From Lingula anatina (lineage: Eukaryota; Brachiopoda; Lingulata; Lingulida; Lingulidae): a stretch of 64,000 bases of DNA. Below are positions 46,592-58,300 of this stretch, piece after piece. A model generated the notes under the pieces. It did not search any database. It saw only the letters and a list, made by a program, of their open reading frames with translations, and was not told where the DNA came from. The position numbers were made by a program, and so were the translations under genes. Where the stretch lies: the NCBI RefSeq assembly GCF_001039355.2, contig NW_019775731.1, positions 145,456 to 209,455 on the forward strand, in the 5' to 3' direction. Positions within the stretch are counted from its first letter, which is position 1. Every line of letters begins with the position of its first letter.

Positions 46592-49500
46592 TCATTTAGA
46601 ACAGCTGGTCTCGGGGCATGGCCCATGTATACCATTTGATTCGAGTTCTGATAATTGTTTTTTATGTCTTCTAAGTGCACTGTTGGATACACTGCAGCCC
46701 AAAATGGAACCCTTTGCTTGACCGCTCTTTGAAAGTCCTCTTTGGTGCAGGAACAGTCCAGAATCTTTGACCATGTGGCTGTTTTTCTGATTTCTGAAAG
46801 TAGAGTGACCAAGTCCATAAAATTAAAATAAAAATCTAACAGCTCCCTGGATAGTTTTGTGCAAATGATCGTTTGCAGAATAATTATGATAAATAATAAT
46901 AAAAGGGAAAATGTATTCTCATTGGTTTGGACATTTGTTTTTGTTAGCTGCCCTAAGTTGTGCAATTTTTGTTCGTTTTTTTATGTACAAAGACTTCCCC
47001 TGTCCAACTTTTTTATGTGCATAGACTTCCCTTGTCAAATGGACATTATTTTTTCATAAAACATATGATATATACAATTTGTATTTTAACCTCATCTATT
47101 AACTAGAGCTGAAATTGATGTGTAAGTGATTACATGTATGCTATGGTTTATTATTAGTGTATGCTCTTCTTACTTAAAATAGCTTAGTGTATGTAGCAAG
47201 CTAGCTACTCTTTGTCTCTGAAGCTCTATCCTTTTAAGACCAGATCCATGGACAGGTGCTATGGCCTCTAGGACCATTGGCCAAAGTCCAGGGGAATGCT
47301 TTTCACAAAAGGCCTGAACTACATCTGGCTGGTTTAACTTTTCACCACCTTTCTCATAATGGGTGTATAATGCTCTTTGAAAGGTGTTAAGGAGTTGAGC
47401 AAAATTTCCTGAAAAAAAAAAATAATGACACATTTTCAGAGATTTTGACCTATTATACAGTAGTTAACTGTACAATTTTAATGTTAATTGTTCAAAGGAT
47501 AATAATTCAATTTATGCACTAATTGTGATAATAAATTATCATTATAATTTCACCTTTGTCTTTTAGTATTCGCAGTTGTTCTTGGAGCTCCTTGATAGTA
47601 TCTTGCTGATCCTTTATTTTTTTGGAAATCAATTGGGCATTGCTGTTTGGGGTCCCAACAAATACAATCTAAATAAGAAATTGTAATTTTTATGCTTAAG
47701 CTTAATGTGCCTTCCCACAAGATATGCCAAATAACCAAGACAGAGAAAAAGACTAGGGCTTCGTTCACATGAAAAATCTATTTTCTAAAAATCTATTTTC
47801 TATCCGCGGTATCTTGTGATCACTCTGAGCGCAGCCGAGAATTAATTACAGCTTTGGAAGTAACTGGCTCGCGCTGCCAGTAATTACGCCGCGGGGGATT
47901 CAGGGCACAGACTCAGACTATGATCACAAGATACCGCAAATAGAAAATAGATTTTTCATGTGAACGAAGCCTAAATCTGCACTTGAAAGATGTCTATAAA
48001 CCAGGTATGAAAGTTCATCACATCATGCTAGTCACAAGGGGTATGAACTCCCAAGAAGGAAGTGCGCACATTTGGTTTATTGACAATTTATGCATTTTGT
48101 CTCTTTTTACACACGGTACAAAAAATTCACAGGTGCTGAGCTTGCTTATGCTCCGATTTTGTGAACTTTTCCATGCTCTCTGAAATCGGGCATGAGTAAG
48201 CTCAACGTTTGGGAAGAAGAAAGCCATGAAAGGAAGTTACCTGGTGCACATGTTATTTTACTGTGTGTAAAAGAGACAAAATGCCAAAATTATCAATAAA
48301 CTCAACGTGCTTCAGCAGCTTTCAGCAATGTGGAGACACATGGTTCATATTAGGATGGAAAGTGGAGATTTAAAGTGAATAAGGTTGAAGATTACAAAAA
48401 ATAACAAGGATTAAATTGATGCCAAAAGAACAAGAGGTACCTTGTAGATGCACCAAATGTGAATGATTCAGAAGCTGTTAATGATGCAAGTATAGTATAA
48501 GAATTATTGTAAATTATGTACATTATGGCCTTACAAAATTTATATTGTGTGGGGTATACCATTTTTTTTTCTTTTTACTCACATAGACTCGTTGACTGTT
48601 TATTGGTCCAGGAGTGATTGTTTCTGTGTCTGCAGTGGATGAAATCTGAAATCATACTAATGATTTTTAATACCAAGGACAAACAATCTAATTAATCCAA
48701 TTATCATTAATTTGTGAAAAAAGTCAAGAGAAGGACATTGCTTTTGGATTTTTATTTGCTTTTTACTCACATGGCCATGTTCACTGTTTATTGCAGTAGC
48801 ACCTCTTTCTGCAGACAATGCCTGGAATCAAAATTTGAAAATGAAAGGCAGCCTACATAATTATGTAAGGCATTAATAAACGATGTTGGTATAATGTGCC
48901 ATACTACTTGTGTGTTCATTTGTAGATGAAAACAGAACTGATGCAAATGCATGCATAAAAATTACTTTGAAAAAATATTTAACATGATCTTAGGGACGAT
49001 TTGTATTACATGTATAATATGTTTATTGCTAGTGAACTTTTTTACTCACATGGTCACATTTACTATGTATTGGTCCAGAATTGGGTGTTTTTCTGGCTGC
49101 AGCAGCAATCTGAAAGCAGTTATTATTTTTAATTCCACAAGGGCAAAATATCTACAAGCCTGTGACAAGTTAATCCAATTACCTTTGTGTTAAAATTTAA
49201 AAAAAAAAAAAAAGAATGACGTCTTATTGGATTTTTATTTACTTGTTACTCACATGACCAGGTTCAATTTTCATTGCAGTATTACTAATTGTATCTCTGT
49301 CTGCAGATGATGCCTAAAATCAAATTTTGAATATTAGTGAAAAGCAGCATGTATACACACAGTAACTGTGTAAGGCATTTATAAAATCACATTGATAATG
49401 ATGTTGGTATAATGTGCTATACTATTTTACAGAAGTTTTTTATTTTAATGATATAAATATATATGTAATTTTTTGTATACTCACATAACAATGTTCACGG

Positions 49501-50047
49501 TTTATTTGACTGCTACTGCGAATACTACATGTAGTAACTGTATCTGCAGCAGATGAACTCTGAAATCAAAGTAATGAGTTAGGATATCAAGGACAAACAA
49601 CCTACAAGCCTGTGCTAAGCCTTTTAATTTTTAATTTGTGTAAAAAAGTCTGCGAAAAATAAGATTGAACACACAGTATTACCATACCTCTGATATTCTT
49701 TTCCTTTTTATTGGTGGAAGATATGAAGGGTGGTGTTGAACAGTGGTGTCAATGGTTTTGTAACACAAGTGACAAATATCGACCCATTTCTTGTAGTTAG
49801 TATTATTACTGCCAAGATCATCTAACACTCCCCATAGCCTCTCGGGGCATGGGCGATATTTTTTCGAGTGACGTGTAAACAACCCCGTGCCCTGGGTGCA
49901 ACAGAACTTCGTGTGTACATCTCTATAATGATATTGACATAATGGAGAGCCTATTGATACTCCCGTCTTCCTTGCTGCTCTGTTATCTGGCACATTCATG
50001 ACGCGTCCGCGACACCTCGAAGACTGACATAAACAGCGCTTGTCCAT
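46592..50047 (-). CDS. Unrecognised Cys-rich coiled-coil protein with repeated mini-exons
   Basis: Nine exons on the minus strand: 50047-49688, 49559-49485, 49313-49254, 49109-49050, 48821-48771, 48645-48583, 47668-47554, 47408-47174, 46793-46592. Phases close, giving 406 residues. I do not recognise the family. Residues 1-120 are rich in Cys and His (CLCQSSRC, later CHLC) and look like a zinc-binding module, ending in a basic KRKR stretch. Residues 121-223 come from five short Ser/Ala/Thr-rich exons that are duplicates of one another. Then follow a ~30-residue coiled coil (QLISKKIKDQQDTIKELQEQ), a helical region with FCEKHSPGLWPMVLEAI, and a Ser-rich end. The exon ending at 47174 has a TAA one base past its strong donor (AA|GTAAGA), so intron retention would end the protein at LSYFK. 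Head to head with BTBD1/2. Structure confident, function unknown. Confidence 0.72.
47669..48582 (-). other. Intron of the unnamed gene carrying an inverted-repeat element
   Basis: 914 bp between the mini-exon array and the coiled-coil exon. A MITE occupies 47756-47971. The rest is unremarkable; small open frames on both strands at 47983-48227 are antisense to each other and match nothing known. Confidence 0.7.
47756..47971. mobile_element. 216 bp MITE with ~50 bp terminal inverted repeats
   Basis: The left end (from 47756) and right end (to 47971) are reverse complements over about 50 bp, sharing GCTTCGTTCACATG at the tips and GCGGTATCTTGTGATCA at the inner end. The left arm has an extra tandem copy of a 15 bp word (AAAAATCTATTTTCT). 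TA dinucleotides flank both ends (47754-47755, 47972-47973), as for Tc1/mariner-type insertion. The GC-rich core has no coding capacity. Confidence 0.92.
48583..49640 (-). repeat. Tandem array of two-exon units (A-B-A-B-A mini-exons)
   Basis: Exons at 48583-48645 (63 bp), 49050-49109 (60) and 49485-49559 (75) are type A, and their 5' flanking introns share words such as ACAAACAA or CTACAAGCCTGTG. Exons at 48771-48821 (51) and 49254-49313 (60) are type B, and their flanks share GATGTTGGTATAATGTGC. The unit is about 435-485 bp, present 2.5 times. All five exons are in phase 0 at both ends and end at TAT or CAT followed by GTGAGT. Confidence 0.88.
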
Positions 50048-50846
50048 TTTACAGCGTGTTGTCTGCTACTGAACCAATAGAGGCCGCCAGTGTTTGCTTC
50101 CGTGTGTTTTGATCGACATTTTTAATTTTTCGGAAGCGAAGCAATGGGACTCAAATATCAGGTAATTCAAAGACCTTCTGCATATGCAAATTGATTTAAA
50201 TTGAATTGTATAAACTGTGTATTGCTACAGACTTTGCGAAGTAGAAGACCTGGATTTGGCTCATCATTGCTACAGTGCCAGCTATGTTGCCTCTAGACCA
50301 CCGAAACGAAAGGTGAGGGAAAGGGGAAGTTTGTTATTTTTTTCTTCCAGATTAACCGAATCCAGAACGAACGTGAACAACAGGTATACAACATAACTTA
50401 AGATAATATGTTTATGTATATTTATTGGCACATGTATTTCCCTAAGTGTGTTTTATTAAGTAAAATATATAATATTTTCTGACTGCCGCTGGCGACATTT
50501 ATTTGCACCACATTGCTAGGTTATGATATCAGTTTGCTAATAAATCAAAATAGATTCGTTCCAGAGGATATAAAAGAAAACAATGCTGCAACATTTCAAT
50601 CGAAATCGGCGAATGTTTTACCGAACTTATTAAAATCAGTCATAAACAGCCAACAGCTTGAATAGAACTGATTTTAAAAATTATTTTTTGTTGTTCTTTC
50701 ATCAAAATCTGTTCACAAGTTGTGCTACGTTTTGACAGACAGGCAATTGGACTCAAAAACACAACTTCATTAGCAGAGGTAATTAAAAGCAATACTGGCA
50801 TGATATTTGTCTGTGCATTTCAGGTTCTTGTCAGACTACAGGAACA
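50048..50846. promoter_or_regulatory. Divergent promoter and 5' UTR region of the unnamed gene (-) and BTBD1/2 (+)
   Basis: 799 bp between start codons. CCAAT at 50074-50078, an ETS-type site (CTTCCG at 50097-50102) and CGGAAG at 50131-50136 lie within 90 bp of the minus-strand start. A likely BTBD1/2 first non-coding exon ends at 50161 (CAG|GTAATT) and its intron ends at 50823 (TTTCAG). A second candidate donor is at about 50313 (AAAG|GTGAGG). Confidence 0.6.
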
Positions 50847-50973
50847 ATGGCATCTGGAGGTGGAAATAAGAAAAGACAACCAGGAAACAGGAAGAATCGG
50901 GAAGCCAATGTCGATTCCAATTTGCAGCACTGTGATGATAACAGTGTGGCCCACAATGCCGAGCATCACTTAA
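50144..50973 (+). other. Predicted upstream ORF of BTBD1/2 (spliced)
   Basis: ATG at 50144-50146 reads six codons to the donor at 50161. If joined to 50824 it continues in another frame across the BTBD1/2 start and stops at 50971-50973, 55 residues in all. Scanning ribosomes would meet it first. It depends on the inferred 5' UTR exon. Confidence 0.4.
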
Positions 50974-53333
50974 TGCCAGAACAATGTGAAGAGCCCATGT
51001 CTACAGACTCACACGAAGCGGGAACATTTAACCAGCAGCATTTGGGGCCAGCAGCACAATATTGTCAACAGAAACAACATCAGCAACATCAACAACAAGT
51101 GCAGCATCATATGCACGTACAACATAATCCCTCAAGCCCTCATCAGCACTGCAGCACACAAGTCCATGACCATAATATATCCGAGTCCTTGCACTCGCAC
51201 ACGACCACGTTGTCTTCTCTAAACACAGGCTTTTCTGGTCCAGTGCCTTATAACTGGCAAGCCTCCAAAACTAATGTCAAAGACCGACTTGCATTTATGT
51301 TCAACAACGAAGTTATGAGTGATGTCCACTTTGTAGTTGGGAAAGAGATGAATACACAGAGGATACCAGCACATAAGTTTGTCCTCTCTGTAGGAAGTGC
51401 TGTATTTGATGCCATGTTTAACGGCGCCATGGCAACAACATCTGAAGACATCGAGCTCCCTGATGTTGAACCAGCAGCATTTTTGGCATTGTTACGCTTT
51501 CTGTACTCAGATGAAGTTCACATTGATGCTGAGACTGTCATGACAACATTGTACACGGCCAAGAAGTATGCTGTCCCTGCCTTGGAGACTGCTTGTGTGG
51601 ACTTTCTTAAGAAAAATCTATGCAGTGATAATGCATTCATGCTGCTCACCCAGGCTCGGCTATTTGACGAACCTCAGCTTGCTGGCCTCTGTTTGGAGAC
51701 AATTGACAAGAACACATATGAAGCTCTGAGTGCTGAAGGTTTCACTGACATTGACAGAGACACCTTGTGTGTTGTACTGGAAAGAGACACTCTAGGCATC
51801 AGGGAGAGCAAGCTATTCAGTGCAGTGTGCCGTTGGGCCGAGGCAGAGTGTCAACGTCACGGCATTGCCATCACCCCAGAAAACCAACGCCAGGTGCTTG
51901 GACCGGCCTTGCAGCAGATCCGATTCCCGCTGATGTCAGTGGAAGAGTTTGCAATGGGGCCTGCCCAGTCCAATTTGTTACAGGACAGGGAGACAGTGCA
52001 GCTGTTTCTGTACTTCACTGTCAACCCCAAGCCTACTGTGCCCTTTTTAGACGTGCCCCGATGCTGTTTGACTGGGAAGGAACAAGTGGTGTCCAGGTTT
52101 TGTCAGATTGAGAGTAGATGGGGCTACAGTGGTACCAGTGACAGGATCAGGTTAACTGATTTCATAAGTTTTGCAGGATGTTAGTTTAAATGTTGTTGAA
52201 GGAAGTAAAAAAAACATGTTCAAACTGTCAGTGCTTTTTATTAATGATTATTTATTGATTATCATTATTATTTTTTTTTTTTGGACATAATACTATCTAG
52301 GATGTACTTTTCTTGCAGGTTTATGGTGAACAGGCGGATATTTGTTGTTGGTTTTGGTCTATATGGCAGTATCCATGGCCCAGCTGAATATGTGGTTAAC
52401 ATTCAGGTTAGTGGTCAGTTTATTTGGAATACTTTCTCAATATAGCACAGCATGATCTCCCTATTTGATTTTTATTTATGAAGACCAAAAATATTCAGTT
52501 ATTAGTTTAGGTAGTGAGGTTGTTGACTTTGTGTAGAGACACTGCTGTAATTGTGTGTTCGGAAGCTGGAACTGTTGCCTAACTGCGTTGCATCTTTTGG
52601 GCTTTCATATATGTTATTTATTTCTTACTTGTTTTACAGATTATTTGTACAGACACTGGTAAGATAGGTGGTCAGAGTAACAGCACTTTTCAGTGTGATG
52701 GATCCAACTCTACCTTCCGTTTGATGTTCAAGGAACCTGTGGAAATCTTGCCTAACATCAACTATACTGCCTGTGCTACTCTGAAGGTGAGCACAATACG
52801 CAGTTATTGTTTATTTATTTATTTATTTATTTTTCCTGTGTTACATCTGCTCAGAAAAATATCATTTTAAAACAACACTTTTTTACTCTATTTGTTTGAA
52901 TACATTTGAGTCTTTATGTATGCAGTCTAATTTTTTCCTCCATTCATCCATTATGCCCAGTAGGATAATGCCATGAGAACTTTTCTATTTTTCCTGTGGG
53001 AAGCCTGTGTAGGAGGGCAATAATGCACAATCAGATTAAGTGCTACTTTTCTCAGACCAAAGTTCTTTATTTCATAAACATTTAAGGAGATTGATTATTT
53101 TTTTATGATTTTAAAAAAATTGTTACCTTGAGTTTTTGTTCTTCTGAATTTGAGTTGATATTGTACACTTTTAGGGTCCGGATTCCTATTACGGCACAAA
53201 AGGGCTGCGTAAGGTGACCCACGAGTCCCCCACCAGTGGCAAGGTGACATTTCAGTTCACCTACGCAGCAGGCAATAACAATGGCACATCGGTTGAGGAT
53301 GGACAGATACCAGAAATCATATTCTACACATGA
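50847..53333 (+). CDS. BTBD2: BTBD1/BTBD2 homologue (BTB-BACK-PHR protein)
   Basis: Four exons: 50847-52150, 52319-52406, 52640-52786, 53175-53333 (TGA). Phases close, giving 565 residues (human BTBD2 525). The first ~120 residues are Gln/His/Ser-rich. BTB domain about residues 145-255 ([35 protein letters not shown]), BACK about 260-375, then a PHR domain from about 415 ([33 protein letters not shown]) ending in [10 protein letters not shown]. The central and PHR sequences match BTBD1/2 and not BTBD3/6. The family members are proposed cullin-3 substrate adaptors, and BTBD1/2 bind topoisomerase I. The ATG begins shortly after an acceptor at 50823, so an upstream 5' UTR exon is needed. One invertebrate gene probably stands for both vertebrate copies. 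Confidence 0.92.
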
Positions 53334-53415
53334 GGATATCTTGAGGATGAAGAAGAAGGCAAATTATTGGCATGAAGAACTCCTTCAATACTGTTGCGGA
53401 TTGCATTGTAAAAAG

Positions 53416-53443
<28 letters not shown>
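53416..53443. repeat. (TA)n microsatellite
   Basis: About 13 TA units in the BTBD1/2 3' UTR; it produces artificial Tyr-Ile open frames. Confidence 0.95.
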
Positions 53444-53446
<3 letters not shown>

Positions 53447-54799
53447 CTGTGTGGCGTGTTTGGATTCCACTTTGTCAAAATGAGGAGATTTTTAGGCTGT
53501 CCTTGGCGTGGGAATATTTTCATGAAAATCAAAATAGATAAATTAAGGTGGTCATTTGAAAGAGAAAGTATTGAAATTGAGATCATAATTTATCTTATGG
53601 GGTATTTTGTGCCATTAATATGCCTTCAAGAGAAGTTTTAGCTTCAGACAATCTAATGTACAATCAATCCTGAAAGAAGTTGCCAATTTAAGAATTATAT
53701 TGAATTAGCATTATATGGGATTGAGTTTAGAAGAGCGATTGGATTGAAAATGGCATGCCAACCAATATCTTTGTCTGATGTGCAATCTTATTGAAAGTTT
53801 GATGTATTCATTGGAAGGAAACTAAAGAATTTTTGGAATTCTTGACTTTGTGGGCTTTTTTTCTAATAACCAAGAACTTTGGGAGCCAAATATGTGCAGC
53901 TTTTGGAAAAAATGTTGAAAATGTATGTATTTCATGCTAAGAGCAACTTTTTCTGAAATGATTTCTTACTTTTTAAGGACCAACAATTAAGAAACAGTTT
54001 CTTGGCTTAAAATTTATGCTTAAGCTAATTAAGGTCAGCCCTTTGAAGAAGGTACTTTCAGTGCTATGTAAAGTTGTACAAAATGTCTTTTGCGTGTAGT
54101 TAAAAATTGTCAACAGTAGTGGGTATAAGTAATTGAGTGCTCTTCTCTTAATTGCATCATTAGAATTTCAAGCCAACTCTTTCAAATTTCTTATATATCC
54201 GCACAAAAGTTATTCTAAATATACCTAAATTTGAAAGGAATGCCAGCAAGTTCTTATTTTATAAGACTTTCATTAGATGTGTTTGGGTGGCTTTTTAGTG
54301 CTTGGCCCATTTCTCTAATGTAGGCATCAATTTTGAACAATTAAAGTTGAAAATTGGTTGCCAGCGCCCAAATAGTGGACAAATGTTGCTTGTTGCTAAG
54401 ATCATGTGCAATTAAACTAAAGTTCAGAATAGCTGTAATGAAATCATGTGTGTTGGCAATTGGACAGGTTACATGAGCTAGTTTGAATACCAATATATTC
54501 CTTCCTTTTTTTTTGTCTTTTCTATTAATTTTTCACCTTGTCAAAAATTCTTAGACTGATGCTAAGAGAATTTCAGTATTAAATTTTCTTCTATTATATC
54601 TTTAAAATTTACTAAATGTGTTGTTAAATCTCTATTGTAAAACATCACTTTACAAGTGATATTTAATCTTTTTTTCTTTTTTCTGGATTTGTTGTTGATA
54701 ATCTCTTCATGAGGTATAAACAGAAAACAAGACAGTTAAATGTCTAAACATACTAAAACAAGACAAATGATTGTACAATCATTATTGAACTCTATTGCA

Positions 54800-54805
54800 A
54801 ATAAA
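54800..54805 (+). promoter_or_regulatory. Candidate poly(A) signal of BTBD1/2
   Basis: AATAAA followed within about 25 bp by a GT-rich element (GTGTGTGTTTT). Confidence 0.65.
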
Positions 54806-55366
54806 CACAACGTCGATGTACCTGTAAGTGTGTGTGTTTTATCTTGTATCTTTGGATTGTAAATGTGAAAATACCAATTGATGAAAATATATGAAGGTTT
54901 ATATGTTCTGCATTACTACAAGTATAGTTGTCAAAGTTGATTTTACTATTTTCATAAAATTGGAGGGTATACTGTAACTTTGACCACATGATCAGTTGAC
55001 CGATTAATTGTTTCATTATGTGGCTATGTAATTTTGTTCTTGTAATATGAGTAAATAAGGGGTAACTTGAATGGTCAATTCATTCATTGTCTAATGTCAC
55101 AGAGATACTTTTCTTTTATACCCAATGTCATTTTCAATTTATTCATTCATTTGTTCATTCATTCAATCAATCAGTCAATCAAAAACACATCTTTTTTTCA
55201 GACCATCAAAATCCTACAATGAAGATTTTAAATGAGAGCATAAACATACCAAATAAAAACGTTTATCACCCAAAATTCACGGGCGAAAATTAACTCCGAT
55301 AAAAAATTTTGACACCCCAAAATCTTGTTTTAGTATCGGAGCACAATATTTTCACTTTTTAACAAA

Positions 55367-58300
55367 ATGGCAACTTCCTCGCCGGCGGGAGCAGTTGGAG
55401 TCTTGACCCCTGTTTCAGTAGGTTACTTTGATATATTTAAGTAGAAAAACTCCAACAAAATATCTTTGATTTAATGATGTGCGCAAAATATGTAAATATA
55501 CTCAAAGCTGCTTCTCTGTGCTGAATGAACGCAATGTCTTGTGGGCTAGAGCATTCTTGACAAGACACTATTTTGTTGTAACTAGTAATAGTGAAATGTA
55601 CATGTACGTTCATAATATGCATCTAACATTTACTATGCGTCCGCGATTAGCAGAACAGTTTACAATATGAATAATCTTTTTTAAACTCATGAATGTCCTG
55701 TTTATTAGTATGGTAACATCCACGTGTAGTGCTTTTGTTATTTCATACATTTCAATATCCTGAAGAAGGAGCTACATTGAGTCTTACTACTAGCAGATAA
55801 TATCACTCTCTATTTTTGTTTTCATGAAAGGTAAGGGTACAGCAAGCCCTTTTGAAGCCTGTCCATCAAAGATGTCAGGAAATACAACATATTCTAGAGG
55901 AGACAAGCACCAAGGTACTGCAACAAAAGATGAAGTGTTGCCTTGAAACAAGGAGTTTCTTGCTTGAAATAAATAAGGATGCCAGATAAAAATTGAACAC
56001 CAGCCAATCAATACATCCAGTGCTAGTGTATTTCTGCACAGACAATTGTTTTTAATGGGGAGGGCACAAAATAAAAGTTTAAAATATTGAATTTTTTCAT
56101 TAACCCCCAGTCTGTTTTAACATTTTTTTAGCATATAAAATAAACAGAATGAAGTTTGAGTTACAGATATACCTGATATATATACATATTTTTTTCTGTG
56201 TTTTACAATTCAATGTATGCCAGTTCCTTCATTTTTAAATGTCCATATATTCACTGTGACATGCAAAAAATGGAAATCCTCACTGATAAACATGAGATAT
56301 AACTGTTAGATATTCAGATGTGTTTTACACTTCAGGACCTTCACCAAATATTCCCCTATCTTGTGGAGAACATCTTTGGGTTCAACAACCAGCCTGGATG
56401 GGGTGTGGGAACCATTGCCAAGAGCACACAGCAGCTGGATTATGACATGATGCGTCAGTTCTTGTCCCCAAGTGGTCCACTGATACGCGTTGTATACAGA
56501 CTACAGGCTGACCCCATGTGTAGATATGATTTTCCTCTGTCCTGTCTGCCAGTAAGTACAGACAATGACTCAAGTTCGCATGCAAGTGTGCATTCTTGCA
56601 TGCACATGCGTACGTGCTCACACACACACATTGAAGTTTATACGAAGAATTTGTGGCCACAAGGCTTATTTAGTAACTACATATAGCTCAGCATGGAATG
56701 TTTGCTGTGTATCTTAAAAAATTTAATTTGTACTTTATAGTAGAAGAAAGAAGCAAGAAGAAGTTGAGAGTTCAGTGTGAAATTTGATATTTTTGTAGAG
56801 GGATGTCTCTTTGTACACACTCTGATATAATTTCCCTTGCATAAAACATTTTGCCTTTGCATCACTTAAAGATTTTGTGCAATTGTCACTGGATATAAAC
56901 ACAGAGAGAATATCAAATAGGAGAAAAAAGGACTCATTGAGGAGTAAAAGACACATGGCAATTAAAAGCCTTCTCAGAAATTACAGCATCAACATGAATT
57001 TTTTTTTTTTTTTTTTGTGTTGTCATATCAAGAGAGATCTTATAAGCTTGGTATCAACCCATATTTGTCCTAACTTAACATTTCATGATTGCAGTTCCCC
57101 ACAAGGCAAATGTTTGAGGACAACAGCTACCATGGTGCAAGTCACATTCCAAGACAGCCTTCAGCAAGATCCCTATGTATCTTTTGTATAATCAACTTAA
57201 TTCAGTGTATAATGTTTATGCAACATTGGTCTGATGAATTGGTGAGCTTTTTAAGAAGTACATCAATGGTATATTTTTTTAGAACTTCTGATTTACTGTT
57301 ATTTACTTACTGGATTGAAATAATTGGATTTGATGGGTACATAAATGTGGTGGTATAATTTGTAACTTAGTTGGATGTGAGAAGATTTAATGTGAAATGT
57401 GTTTGTCCCTTAACTTGTCCCAGCTGCATTTGAATTTTATTTCTTCCATTATTTCTACCTGTGTGTTAATCCACAACAAAGGGTTAGTACCTGTTTAGCA
57501 GAAGCTACTTTATCTTATACAAAAATTGTGTTTTTGTTAATGTTGAATTAAGTAGAAAGGATGATCTGGGGAACACAAATTTGACTGGGGACCTTAACCT
57601 TAAGCTTGGGGTATTTTCAAGATTACAAATATAAAACTGTGAAATTTTAATGTAATTCACTGCCTAATGACTGAAAGTGAAATATCTTTAGATTTCACTG
57701 TTTCATTTATTAGTACTTAATCATCTGTTATATGGCTGGCTAACTAGTATTTATTTGGCACTTTAAAATCTTTCATGATGACATATCTTTTCATCTAGCC
57801 AAATTACACTTGCATCAAAATATGTTTTGATAATGACAGTATTTGATATTTGTTTCAGAGTTTCTTTAACTGGAGTAATGCCTCCGAAGCATTGTTTACA
57901 AGTCTGCTGGAAGATTATCTGAATTGTTTTTTGCCCCTGAAGGGTAAAATTGTTAGTCCCATGCCAACAGCTGCTTCACCAATAAGAAGTCCTGTTGCAC
58001 ACAAGACACATCTCCACAGGTACTCTGATATAATGGAGGGTTTAGGAATTAATTATGCTTTTTCTAGAACAGTATAATGTGTTCAATAATGGTTGTGAAT
58101 GTAGCATTTTGAGAGAATAAAATGAACCAAAACACAAATAATTTATCTTCATAAAATCTACACATCCATTATGTTACATAAAAATACTATACAATTGTTG
58201 TTTGTATGACGAACATGGTAATGAAAGGTAAGCATTTGTGTCTATTTTTAAACGTTTTCCAGACAAAGCTCTACATCTGGATACCACAGCAGTGGCAGTC

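Larger units (their letters stand above)
53334..55366 (+). other. BTBD1/2 3' UTR and spacer before SMPD4
   Basis: About 2 kb without a gene. A (TA)n tract at 53416-53443 lies early in the UTR. AATAAA at 54800-54805 is followed by a GT-rich stretch (54826-54838) and is the likely poly(A) site, giving a ~1.5 kb 3' UTR. CATT/CAAT tetranucleotide repeats lie at about 55138-55181. The SMPD4 promoter should be in the last 300 bp; CpG appears only near the start codon. Confidence 0.65.

Noticed and set aside
53281..53641. Open frames rich in Tyr-Ile on both strands
   Set aside because: Produced by the (TA)n microsatellite in the BTBD1/2 3' UTR.
55790..56011. 73-codon minus-strand open frame
   Set aside because: Antisense to SMPD4 exon 2 (55831-55914), which is fixed by phase and by its join to the [11 protein letters not shown] exon.
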